A DNA stretch of 64,000 nt from RGIG9060 sp045645985 (GTDB lineage: Bacteria > Spirochaetota > Spirochaetia > Treponematales > Treponemataceae). A program made the position numbers and the translations under genes. Of this stretch, positions 34,111 through 40,474 are shown piece by piece (position 1 is the stretch's first letter; each line of letters opens with the position of its first letter). Location: NCBI GenBank assembly GCA_045645985.1, contig JAZRJV010000052.1, forward strand, positions 36,009 through 100,008, read 5' to 3'. The notes under the pieces are model-generated. The model was given only the letters and a program-made list of their open reading frames with translations. It searched no databases and was not told the origin of the DNA.

Positions 34111-34182
34111 CTATCCTCCTCGTTTTCTTCTATCCTCTCCTTAAAAGGATATAGAGACCTTTATCAATAAAGCGTATTCTTA

Positions 34183-34212
34183 ATAATATCAGAAAACAAG
34201 TAATAATGTCTA
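34183..34212 (-). promoter_or_regulatory. infC operon promoter
   Basis: Minus strand: TAGACA (34212-34207), 18-base spacer, TATTAT (34188-34183). The predicted leader of about 65 bases carries two purine-rich tracts, the second being the infC ribosome site. Confidence 0.5.
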
Positions 34213-34301
34213 GTCTTCAATAAAAAAAACATGCAAAAGGCACTTGTATAGTCTTATTTTTCGTGCTATTTTATGAAAAGTTACTTCCTATAGGAGATTT
34301 T

Positions 34302-34967
34302 ATGAACATTTTTTTAGTTGTATTTTTTCCGATTATGTTTTTTTTGTTAAAAAGCTTAAAATCTGCACAAATTAAGTTTTTTTATGATAATTCATTAAAA
34401 TCATTTTTGTTAGCAATCTTAGTGTCTTTTTTATATTGTTTTATCGATTTGATTTTTACTTCAAGTTATAAACAAGTTCCTGATAATTTTCTTTGGAATT
34501 TAGGATATTTTTACTTGTTTGATTTTTTTATTCCATTTGCTTTGGGATTTTTGCTTGTTAGTATTGCTTCAAGAAAAAGTTTCTATCATAAAGTTTTAAC
34601 TTTGTTACCTTTCTTTTTAGGTTTTTATTCAATTTTTATGCCATATAATTGTTTGCTAAAATATGAAGTAACAGATATGTTTTTGTTGTTTGTAAAACCT
34701 ACAATTTTCTTTTCAATGATTTTTTCTATTTGGGTTTTGATTTTTCTTTTTGCAAAAGCGGTTAAAACTCATTCACCTGTAGGATATAAAATTTTATACA
34801 TTTTTTTGATGCTTTTAATTTCAGTAGTTCCTGCAAGTCTTGAAACTTTGAATTTCTTAAAAATTCTTGCAATCGTAAAAATTCCATTGATGATTTTGAC
34901 TTATTTAGTTTCTGTTCTTTTCTTCTTTATTTTTGTTGCAAAATCAAATTCTGAAGAAATTGTTTAG
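34302..34967 (+). CDS. Polytopic membrane protein of unknown function
   Basis: A 221-residue, very hydrophobic protein with about seven membrane segments by eye (near residues 1-17, 30-50, 67-90, 98-116, 127-150, 162-180 and 188-212). It is Phe- and Leu-rich, with few charged residues outside short loops. No family motif was recognised. ATG 34302 has an AGGAG site; an upstream in-frame ATG at 34263 would add 13 residues and ignore that site. It is monocistronic: divergent from infC and convergent with fba, separated from the latter by a bidirectional terminator. Confidence 0.6.
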   Translation: MNIFLVVFFPIMFFLLKSLKSAQIKFFYDNSLKSFLLAILVSFLYCFIDLIFTSSYKQVPDNFLWNLGYFYLFDFFIPFALGFLLVSIASRKSFYHKVLTLLPFFLGFYSIFMPYNCLLKYEVTDMFLLFVKPTIFFSMIFSIWVLIFLFAKAVKTHSPVGYKILYIFLMLLISVVPASLETLNFLKILAIVKIPLMILTYLVSVLFFFIFVAKSNSEEIV

Positions 34968-35010
34968 TTTGTAAATTTTTTATAAAAACATAAATTTTGT
35001 TTAAAAAAGA

Positions 35011-35052
35011 AAAAGCCTAGATTGCGAAGTGATTTTCACAATTTAGGCTTTT
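35011..35052. terminator. Bidirectional terminator between the membrane protein and fba
   Basis: AAAAGCCTA (35011-35019) pairs with TAGGCTTTT (35044-35052), continued inward by ATTG/CAAT. A and T runs flank both sides. Confidence 0.85.
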
Positions 35053-35099
35053 TTGTTTTAAACTGATTTATCAGTAAATGAAAAATCAGTTTAATTTTC

Positions 35100-36104
35100 T
35101 TAGTCTAAGTGGTTTGCTGAACCTAAAACTTCAATGTTTTTGTGCATATAAAGTTTTTTGAGTTCGTCACGAGCTGGGCCAAGATATTTTCTTGGGTCAA
35201 ATTCGCTTGGATTTGTTGCAAATACTTTGCGGATTGCAGCTGTCATTGCCAAACGACCGTCTGAGTCAATGTTGATTTTGCAAACAGCAGATTTTGCAGC
35301 TTTTCTAAGTTGTTCTTCTGGGATACCAACTGAGTCAGCAAGTTTTCCGCCGTATTGTTCGATTTCTTTTACATATTCAACTGGAACTGATGAAGATCCG
35401 TGAAGAACGATAGGGAATCCTGGAAGTTCTTTTTCGATTTCTTCAAGAACATCAAATGCTAGTGGAGGTGGAACTAAAACACCGTCAGCATTTTTTGTAC
35501 ATTGTTCTGGTTTGAATTTACATCTTCCGTGTGATGTTCCGATAGAAATAGCAAGTGAGTCTACACCTGTTTTTGAAACGAAGTCTTTAACTTCTTCTGG
35601 TTTTGTGTAGTGTGATTCTTCGTGTGAAACTTCATCTTCAACACCAGCGAGAACTCCGAGTTCTCCTTCTACTGTTACATAGTTTTCTTGTGAGTGTGCG
35701 TAGTCACAAACTTTTTTTGTTAATGCTACATTTTCATCGTATGGAAGTCCTGAACCGTCAATCATAACTGATGAGAATCCCATGTCGATACATGATTTAC
35801 AAAGTTCGAATGAATCACCATGGTCTAAGTGAAGAACGATTTGTGGTTTTTCGCAACCAAGTTCTTTTGCGTATTCAACAGCACCTTGTGCCATGTAGCG
35901 AAGAAGAGTTTGGTTTGCATATTTTCTTGCACCAGAAGAAACCTGTAAAATTACAGGTGATTTTGTTTCAACACAAGCTTGAATGATTGCTTGCATTTGT
36001 TCCATGTTGTTAAAGTTGTAAGCTGGAATTGCGTATCCACCTTTGATTGCCTTTTCAAACATTTCTTTTGTGTTTACAAGGCCAAGTTCTTTGTAACTTG
36101 TCAT
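35100..36104 (-). CDS. fba: Class II fructose-bisphosphate aldolase
   Basis: A 334-residue zinc-dependent glycolytic/gluconeogenic aldolase. Landmarks are IPAYNFNNMEQ at the start, LHLDHGDS with zinc-site histidine and catalytic Asp, VEGELGVLAG, SIGTSHGR, VLHGSSSVP and KINIDSD. The start is ATG 36104 with AGGAG 6-7 bases upstream; a longer reading from 36149 begins inside the -10 box and is rejected. The promoter contains a 21-bp near-palindrome, and the leader holds a 9-bp hairpin, so expression is probably regulated. The neighbouring fba-flaA-flaA arrangement resembles T. pallidum, as far as I recall. Confidence 0.96.
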   Translation of the reverse strand: MTSYKELGLVNTKEMFEKAIKGGYAIPAYNFNNMEQMQAIIQACVETKSPVILQVSSGARKYANQTLLRYMAQGAVEYAKELGCEKPQIVLHLDHGDSFELCKSCIDMGFSSVMIDGSGLPYDENVALTKKVCDYAHSQENYVTVEGELGVLAGVEDEVSHEESHYTKPEEVKDFVSKTGVDSLAISIGTSHGRCKFKPEQCTKNADGVLVPPPLAFDVLEEIEKELPGFPIVLHGSSSVPVEYVKEIEQYGGKLADSVGIPEEQLRKAAKSAVCKINIDSDGRLAMTAAIRKVFATNPSEFDPRKYLGPARDELKKLYMHKNIEVLGSANHLD

Positions 36105-36118
36105 ATTTACTCCTAAAT

Positions 36119-36146
36119 GTTGTTTCATGATAAAGAGTGAAACAAC
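36119..36146 (-). promoter_or_regulatory. fba leader hairpin
   Basis: GTTGTTTCA and TGAAACAAC form a perfect 9-bp inverted repeat around a 10-base loop, ending shortly before the fba ribosome site. It lies at the predicted transcript start, so it could act as an RNA structure or a DNA operator. Confidence 0.5.
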
Positions 36147-36147
36147 C

Positions 36148-36176
36148 ATAATACAAAAGTCTGCGACGCAAACTTT
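36148..36176 (-). promoter_or_regulatory. fba promoter with 21-bp operator-like palindrome
   Basis: -10 TATTAT at 36153-36148. The spacer and poorly conserved -35 zone are occupied by AAAGTTTGCG, one base, CGCAGACTTT (36176-36156), where 9 of 10 positions are symmetric. This is the usual position for a dimeric repressor site. Confidence 0.5.
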
Positions 36177-36259
36177 AAATTAAATAGATATTTGTTATTT
36201 AATTTTATGCCCTAATATAAAAATAATCAATAGAAATAACTAAAATTTTGTAAAAGAGT

Positions 36260-36288
36260 TTGACAAAACTATACTGAACAAATATAAT
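36260..36288 (+). promoter_or_regulatory. flaA operon promoter (consensus sigma70)
   Basis: Perfect TTGACA (36260-36265), 17-base spacer, perfect TATAAT (36283-36288). The leader of about 97 bases includes an ATATAGT/ACTATAT hairpin (36298-36314) and ends with AAGGAG (36379-36384). Confidence 0.85.
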
Positions 36289-36391
36289 TTAACCGATATA
36301 TAGTGTAACTATATTTTTATTTTAAGATGTAGTTATGTGAGACACAGTATGTGTTTTCATTTTTATAACGAAAGTTTCAAGGAGTAAATTG

Positions 36392-37120
36392 ATGAAACGA
36401 GGCGTTTTAGTCTGTATGTCTTTAGTTCTTTTTATGCTTTTCTGTTTGCCATTAATTGCACAGCCAAGTACAAAAAGTGTTGAGACAATTATAATTGATG
36501 ACTTTGATAGTGCTGATGCTCATGAATGGAAATGGTCAGTTCACTCAAGTAGGTTTATTGCAGAAGGATTCCCTAAATCAGGATATGTTCCTGGAATTCC
36601 TAACTCATTAAGACCTCTTAGAACAGCAGATGATCCAGAAGCTATGGTTTTTGGTGTAAATGTTGCTTTTGACAGAAAAGGTGATAACTGGTTTGAGATT
36701 TATCCTGCAACAACAGGTGATGATGGAGAATTGACAAGTTATGAAATTCCTCTTCAAGGTCTAGTAACACAATTGGATTTCTGGGCATGGGGTGCAAATT
36801 ATCTTTACACTCTCGAAGTTATGCTTAGAGATGCTGATGGTCGTGTTCACACAATGAAAGCTGGTACTTTGAACTTCAATGGTTGGAAAAACTTGGTTAT
36901 CAATATTCCAAAACACATGATTCAACAATCTAGATTGCGTTCAGGACCAAAAAATCTTACATTTGTAGGTTTTAGAGTAAGAACTGATCCTGCTGAATAT
37001 GTAGATGACTTTGCAGTTTATTTTGATCAGTTTAAATATACAACACATACTCTTGATAATATCTATGATGGATTTGATTTAAGAGATATTGATTTTGATG
37101 CTGTAAACGGAGGCGAATAA
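36392..37120 (+). CDS. flaA: FlaA2-type periplasmic flagellar sheath protein (first copy)
   Basis: A 242-residue exported protein of the FlaA family, which coats the flagellin core of spirochaete periplasmic flagella. The signal peptide has a hydrophobic core at about 6-22 and cleavage near IAQ-PS. The FlaA core is a carbohydrate-binding-like beta sandwich, with VTQLDFWAWGANYLYTLEVML and LNFNGWKNLVINIP as recognisable strands. ATG 36392 has AAGGAG 7 bases upstream. Expression should be high given the consensus promoter. The next gene is a paralogue overlapping by one base. Confidence 0.9.
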   Translation: MKRGVLVCMSLVLFMLFCLPLIAQPSTKSVETIIIDDFDSADAHEWKWSVHSSRFIAEGFPKSGYVPGIPNSLRPLRTADDPEAMVFGVNVAFDRKGDNWFEIYPATTGDDGELTSYEIPLQGLVTQLDFWAWGANYLYTLEVMLRDADGRVHTMKAGTLNFNGWKNLVINIPKHMIQQSRLRSGPKNLTFVGFRVRTDPAEYVDDFAVYFDQFKYTTHTLDNIYDGFDLRDIDFDAVNGGE

Positions 37121-37842
37121 TGAAGAAATTATTATCTATTCTTCTAGTGCTTTTTGTAATTACATGTGCTTTTGCACAAGGTATTTCAAGTTTAGCAGAT
37201 CCTGACCCTACTATTATTGGTGCAGATTCTGCAAGACAAGCTTTGAAAGAAGTTTCTGTAGATATGTTTGAAAGAGAAGGTGCTTGGAAAGCAAAAATTT
37301 CTCCAGACTGTGGAATTATTTCTGCTCGTCTTTTTGATGGAGCTCCAGCAGCAAAAGAACCTATCGAAGATGCCGGAAATCAACAATTAACTGATGAAAA
37401 AGTACTTGGTGTAAAAGTAGAATTTTTTAGACGTGGTGTAAACTCTTTCTTTATTACATCAGCAAGACCTCTTGCTATTGAAGGTATTACAAAAACAGTT
37501 TCTTTCTGGGCTGTAGGAAGAAATCAACCTCACAAAATTACTCTTCTTTTGCAAGATTATTTTGGTTCAAACTTTGAATTGTATGTTGGAAGTCTTGATT
37601 TTACAGGATGGAAAAAACTAACAGTTGCAATTCCACCATCACCAGATGGAGTTCATGGTATTGTTCAGACAAGTGCTTATCATGGTGATAAACCTGGTGT
37701 TAAAATCATTGGATTTAGAATTGATTGTGAACCAATGTTAGCAAAAGGTACATATTATGTTTATTTTGATGATATGCGTGCAATAACAGACCTTTATGCA
37801 ATGCAAAATCGTGATGAAGATGATATGGATGATAACTGGTAA
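37120..37842 (+). CDS. flaA: FlaA2-type periplasmic flagellar sheath protein (second copy)
   Basis: A 240-residue paralogue of the preceding protein with the same architecture: signal peptide (cleavage near FAQ-GI) and the FlaA beta-sandwich, including KTVSFWAVGRNQPHKITLLLQ and SLDFTGWKKLTVAIP. The C-terminal tail is strongly acidic (RDEDDMDDNW). Translation is coupled by a TAATG overlap. The two proteins differ widely outside the core strands, so they probably occupy different positions in the sheath. A bidirectional terminator at 37871-37909 closes the operon. Confidence 0.9.
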   Translation: MKKLLSILLVLFVITCAFAQGISSLADPDPTIIGADSARQALKEVSVDMFEREGAWKAKISPDCGIISARLFDGAPAAKEPIEDAGNQQLTDEKVLGVKVEFFRRGVNSFFITSARPLAIEGITKTVSFWAVGRNQPHKITLLLQDYFGSNFELYVGSLDFTGWKKLTVAIPPSPDGVHGIVQTSAYHGDKPGVKIIGFRIDCEPMLAKGTYYVYFDDMRAITDLYAMQNRDEDDMDDNW

Positions 37843-37870
37843 GAGTTAAAACACTTTATCCTTGAAAAAG

Positions 37871-37909
37871 CCTCTTGGAATGCTAAGTTATTCCGAGAGG
37901 TTTTTTTTT
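37871..37909. terminator. Bidirectional terminator with the convergent gene's stop codon in its loop
   Basis: CCTCTTGGAAT (37871-37881) pairs with ATTCCGAGAGG (37890-37900), then T9. The minus-strand gene ends at 37883, so its last codons form one arm and its TAG lies in the loop. An A-rich tract on the other side makes it usable in both directions. Confidence 0.85.
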
Positions 37910-38593
37910 ATACAAAATTAAATTTCCTTTTTTGTCGCATTGTTCTATTATTTTTGCTTTTTTTAAAACCCAAATCATTTTGTTTGCTTCATTTTTTACT
38001 TCTGTATTTTTTAAATCTTTGCTTGAAAAAACTTCTGGAATTTCTTTAGGTAAAAGATTTTGAAAATCATTTTTTGAATTAAAAATTATTTCATCTTTAT
38101 AATCTAATAATATTTTATCTGTAATTAACCAATCTTTTTTGAATCGTCGTTTTTTGTTTGGAGTTTGTACAGGTTCTGGGAAAACTGTTTTTATTATACA
38201 TTGTTCAATCGGAACAACAATCAATGAAAAATTGGGATTATCAAAAAATTGGTATAACGAAAAAAGTTCTCCAAAAATCGAATAAATATTTTTCTTTTTT
38301 GGGCTTTTTCTTTTTGATAAAATTTTTCCATTTTCATCTTGTCTTTGTAAATATGTTGTAGTTGCAAGAGGGTACACAAGTTTTACTTTGTGATTTCTTG
38401 TTAAAGCTTCGATTTTTGATTTCAATTTTGATAAATTTGCTGTTTGAATTTCTATAATCGTTGAATTTTCATCATGGCAAACTATATCGCAAATGTAATT
38501 TTTAACTTCTATTTCTGTTTTTCCGTTAAATTTATGAGCAAAAATCTCTTTTATTTCTTTGTGTAATTTGGTTTCGTTGTATGTATTTATCAT
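37883..38593 (-). CDS. Hypothetical protein with PD-(D/E)XK nuclease-like N-terminus
   Basis: A 236-residue basic protein of unrecognised family. Residues 1-85 look like a restriction-endonuclease fold: TEIEVKNYICDIVCHD, then TIIEIQTANLSKLKSKIEAL, where the usual ExK catalytic pair reads EIQ, so activity may be lost or altered. The middle is Lys-rich (KRKSPKKKN), and the C-terminal part could be a winged helix (about 150-230). The ATG follows GAAGG directly, and the -10 TATAGT ends 9 bases before it, giving a near-leaderless mRNA. It is divergent from mraZ, with an inverted repeat between. Confidence 0.6.
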   Translation of the reverse strand: MINTYNETKLHKEIKEIFAHKFNGKTEIEVKNYICDIVCHDENSTIIEIQTANLSKLKSKIEALTRNHKVKLVYPLATTTYLQRQDENGKILSKRKSPKKKNIYSIFGELFSLYQFFDNPNFSLIVVPIEQCIIKTVFPEPVQTPNKKRRFKKDWLITDKILLDYKDEIIFNSKNDFQNLLPKEIPEVFSSKDLKNTEVKNEANKMIWVLKKAKIIEQCDKKGNLILYKKKPLGIT

Positions 38594-38602
38594 CCTTCTT
38601 TA

Positions 38603-38631
38603 ACTATACAAGCGTTATGGCAAAAAGTAAA
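38603..38631 (-). promoter_or_regulatory. Promoter of the nuclease-like hypothetical gene
   Basis: Minus strand: TTTACT (38631-38626), 17-base spacer, TATAGT (38608-38603). The ATG at 38593 is 9 bases downstream, so the leader is two or three bases. Confidence 0.5.
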
Positions 38632-38635
38632 CAAC

Positions 38636-38670
38636 TTATCAAAAATCTCTAATTTTTTTCTTTTTGATAA
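38636..38670. repeat. 10-bp inverted repeat between the divergent promoters
   Basis: TTATCAAAAA (38636-38645) and TTTTTGATAA (38661-38670) are exact inverted copies 15 bases apart, immediately before the mraZ -35 box. Confidence 0.6.
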
Positions 38671-38698
38671 TTGACTTTAGTTTTTTATCGTATAAAAT
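38671..38698 (+). promoter_or_regulatory. dcw cluster (mraZ) promoter
   Basis: TTGACT (38671-38676), 16-base spacer, TAAAAT (38693-38698). The predicted start near 38705 places the four GTGG boxes in the transcribed leader. Confidence 0.55.
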
Positions 38699-38707
38699 AG
38701 TAAGTAT

Positions 38708-38741
38708 GTGGGAGAAAGTGGCAAACTGTGGAATTTAGTGG
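38708..38741 (+). promoter_or_regulatory. Four MraZ-box-like direct repeats
   Basis: GTGG occurs at 38708, 38718, 38728 and 38738, spaced exactly 10 bp. MraZ proteins bind tandem GTGG/TGGG-type repeats with one-helical-turn spacing upstream of their own gene, so this is the likely autoregulatory operator. Confidence 0.7.
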
Positions 38742-38742
38742 T

Positions 38743-39186
38743 ATGGAATTGCTAACTGGTGAGTATCGTAACAAGATGGATGAAAAAGGAAGAATTCCTT
38801 TTCCGTCTCGTATGCGTGCCGAAATAACAGATAATTCTCTTATGATAACTCAGTCACCTGATGGGTGTTTGTGGTTATTTACGATGAATGAATGGAAGGA
38901 TTTTTCTTCTAAACTGTTAGAGTCAGCATCTCCGTTTAATCCTAATTCTCGTCTTGTTTTGCGTCGTTTAATTGCTCCTGCTCAGCCAGTTGAATTTGAT
39001 AAAACTGGTCGAATTTGTGTTCCACAGAGTTTGAGAGAGTATGCATCTCTTTTGAAAGATTGTGTTTTTTTGGGAATCAATAAATACATAGAACTTTGGG
39101 ATGCAACAAAATACAATGAATATTTGGAACAAACAGATAGTTCTTTTAGGGAAGCAACTGAAGAACTTGGAAATATTTGTTTTTAA
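38743..39186 (+). CDS. mraZ: MraZ transcriptional regulator
   Basis: A 147-residue DNA-binding regulator of the division/cell-wall cluster. It has the two-fold SpoVT/AbrB-like architecture, with DEKGRIPFPSRMR in the first half and DKTGRICVPQSLREYA in the second, as expected for MraZ. ATG 38743 gives a normal N terminus (MELLTGEYRNKM); a GTG at 38728 would add five residues and has a better-placed GGGAGAAAG site, so the start is not settled. Either start abuts the operator repeats. First gene of the dcw block. Confidence 0.95.
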   Translation: MELLTGEYRNKMDEKGRIPFPSRMRAEITDNSLMITQSPDGCLWLFTMNEWKDFSSKLLESASPFNPNSRLVLRRLIAPAQPVEFDKTGRICVPQSLREYASLLKDCVFLGINKYIELWDATKYNEYLEQTDSSFREATEELGNICF

Positions 39187-39202
39187 AGGAATGTTATAAA
39201 GA

Positions 39203-40150
39203 ATGGAAATCATCCATACATCAGTATTATTGAATGAGACTCTAGAATGGTTATCTCCGGAAAATGAGAGTTTTGCTGATAATGCCTTTATGGTTGATTC
39301 TACCTTGGGAGAAGGGGGACATTCTTTTGCTTTTTTAAATCGTTATAAAAATTTGCGAATAATCGGCTTGGACGCAGACCAGAATATTCAGGCTCGTGCT
39401 AAGGAACGACTTAGTTGTTTTGGTGAACGGATGAATTTTCACTTGGGCTGGTTCAACGATTTTTATGCAAATTATCCAGATAATTTACCAAAGCCAAACT
39501 TAATTTTGTTTGACCTTGGAATATCAGTGTTTCATTACGAAAGGTCAGGTAGGGGATTTTCCTTTCGTTACGATGAACCACTTGATATGCGTTTGAATGA
39601 TAGTGAAGGAAAATCTGCAAGCGATATTGTAAACACAATGCGTGAAGAAGAACTTGCTAATCTTATCTTCAATTATAGTGATGAAAGATATAGCAGAAGA
39701 ATTGCTCGTGCCATTGTTGAAAATCGACAACTTGCACCTATCACAAATTCAAAAGCTTTGGCACAAATTATTTATGATTGCGTGCCAGCGCCATATAGGC
39801 ATGGTGGGATTCATCCTGCTACAAAAACCTTTCAGGCATTAAGAATTGCAGTAAATGCAGAGCTTAACAGACTTCCAGAAGCTTTGCATTCTGCATTTAA
39901 TGTTTTACAAGTTGGCGGAAAAATGGGTGTAATTACATTTCATTCTTTAGAGGATAGAATTGTAAAAAACACTTTTAGAAATTGGGCAAAAGTCTGTTCT
40001 TGTCCGCCAGAACAACCGATATGTACTTGTGGAGGTAGTCCAAAAGTTGAACTTTTAACAAGAAAGCCTATTGGACCAACTGAAGAAGAAGTGAAAGAAA
40101 ATTCACCTTCTAGAAGTGCAAAACTAAGAGTTATTCGTAAGTTACGGTAA
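39203..40150 (+). CDS. rsmH: 16S rRNA m4C1402 methyltransferase RsmH (MraW)
   Basis: A 315-residue SAM-dependent methyltransferase modifying the decoding centre. Landmarks: HTSVLLNETLEWL at the start, the SAM-binding DSTLGEGGHSFAFL, LILFDLGIS, the GRGFSFRYDEPLDMRL block, HPATKTFQALRIAVN and ITFHSLEDRIVK. Length is normal. It lies 16 bases after mraZ, the near-universal order. The ribosome site is AAGGA somewhat far (about 12 bases) from the ATG. Confidence 0.97.
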   Translation: MEIIHTSVLLNETLEWLSPENESFADNAFMVDSTLGEGGHSFAFLNRYKNLRIIGLDADQNIQARAKERLSCFGERMNFHLGWFNDFYANYPDNLPKPNLILFDLGISVFHYERSGRGFSFRYDEPLDMRLNDSEGKSASDIVNTMREEELANLIFNYSDERYSRRIARAIVENRQLAPITNSKALAQIIYDCVPAPYRHGGIHPATKTFQALRIAVNAELNRLPEALHSAFNVLQVGGKMGVITFHSLEDRIVKNTFRNWAKVCSCPPEQPICTCGGSPKVELLTRKPIGPTEEEVKENSPSRSAKLRVIRKLR

Positions 40151-40173
40151 CTTAGAAAACATAGGAAGGATGT

Positions 40174-40470
40174 ATGAAAAAGAAAAATAATGATTTTGGA
40201 AAAAAATTATGTATTTATCTTTTAGCACTTTCAATTCCATGTTTTTTTGTGATTGGAATGGTTCAATCTCAACAGTACATGAATATTGAAAAAGAAGTTG
40301 CTGAGTTAGATCAAGTTCAGAAGGATTTGATAGAAAGCAACAAAGCTTTGGTAACTGATATAAGTGTTTTATCCAGTTCCGAGCGAATTGAAAAAATAGC
40401 CGTTGAAGAGTTGGGAATGCGAAAAGCAACCAGCGACGAAATAGTTAGAGTTTCTATAAAGGGGAAATAG
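40174..40470 (+). CDS. ftsL: FtsL-like division protein
   Basis: A 98-residue bitopic membrane protein: a short basic cytoplasmic start (KKKNNDFGKK), one helix at about 12-33, and a periplasmic coiled coil (YMNIEKEVAELDQVQKDLIESNKAL) ending with the ERIEKIAVEELGMRKA segment typical of FtsL/DivIC. In other bacteria FtsL joins FtsQ and FtsB to activate septal synthesis. Position between rsmH and murF supports the name; ftsI and murE, which usually sit here, are absent. Good GGAAGG ribosome site. Confidence 0.82.
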   Translation: MKKKNNDFGKKLCIYLLALSIPCFFVIGMVQSQQYMNIEKEVAELDQVQKDLIESNKALVTDISVLSSSERIEKIAVEELGMRKATSDEIVRVSIKGK

Positions 40471-40474
40471 AAAT

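Noticed and set aside
36119..36146. CIRCE heat-shock element
   Set aside because: CIRCE is TTAGCACTC-N9-GAGTGCTAA; this repeat has the spacing but not the sequence.
38640..38742. Missing mraY, murD, murG, murC as a deletion
   Set aside because: As far as I recall, the same reduced cluster is found in other treponemes, so it is lineage-typical rather than a local loss.
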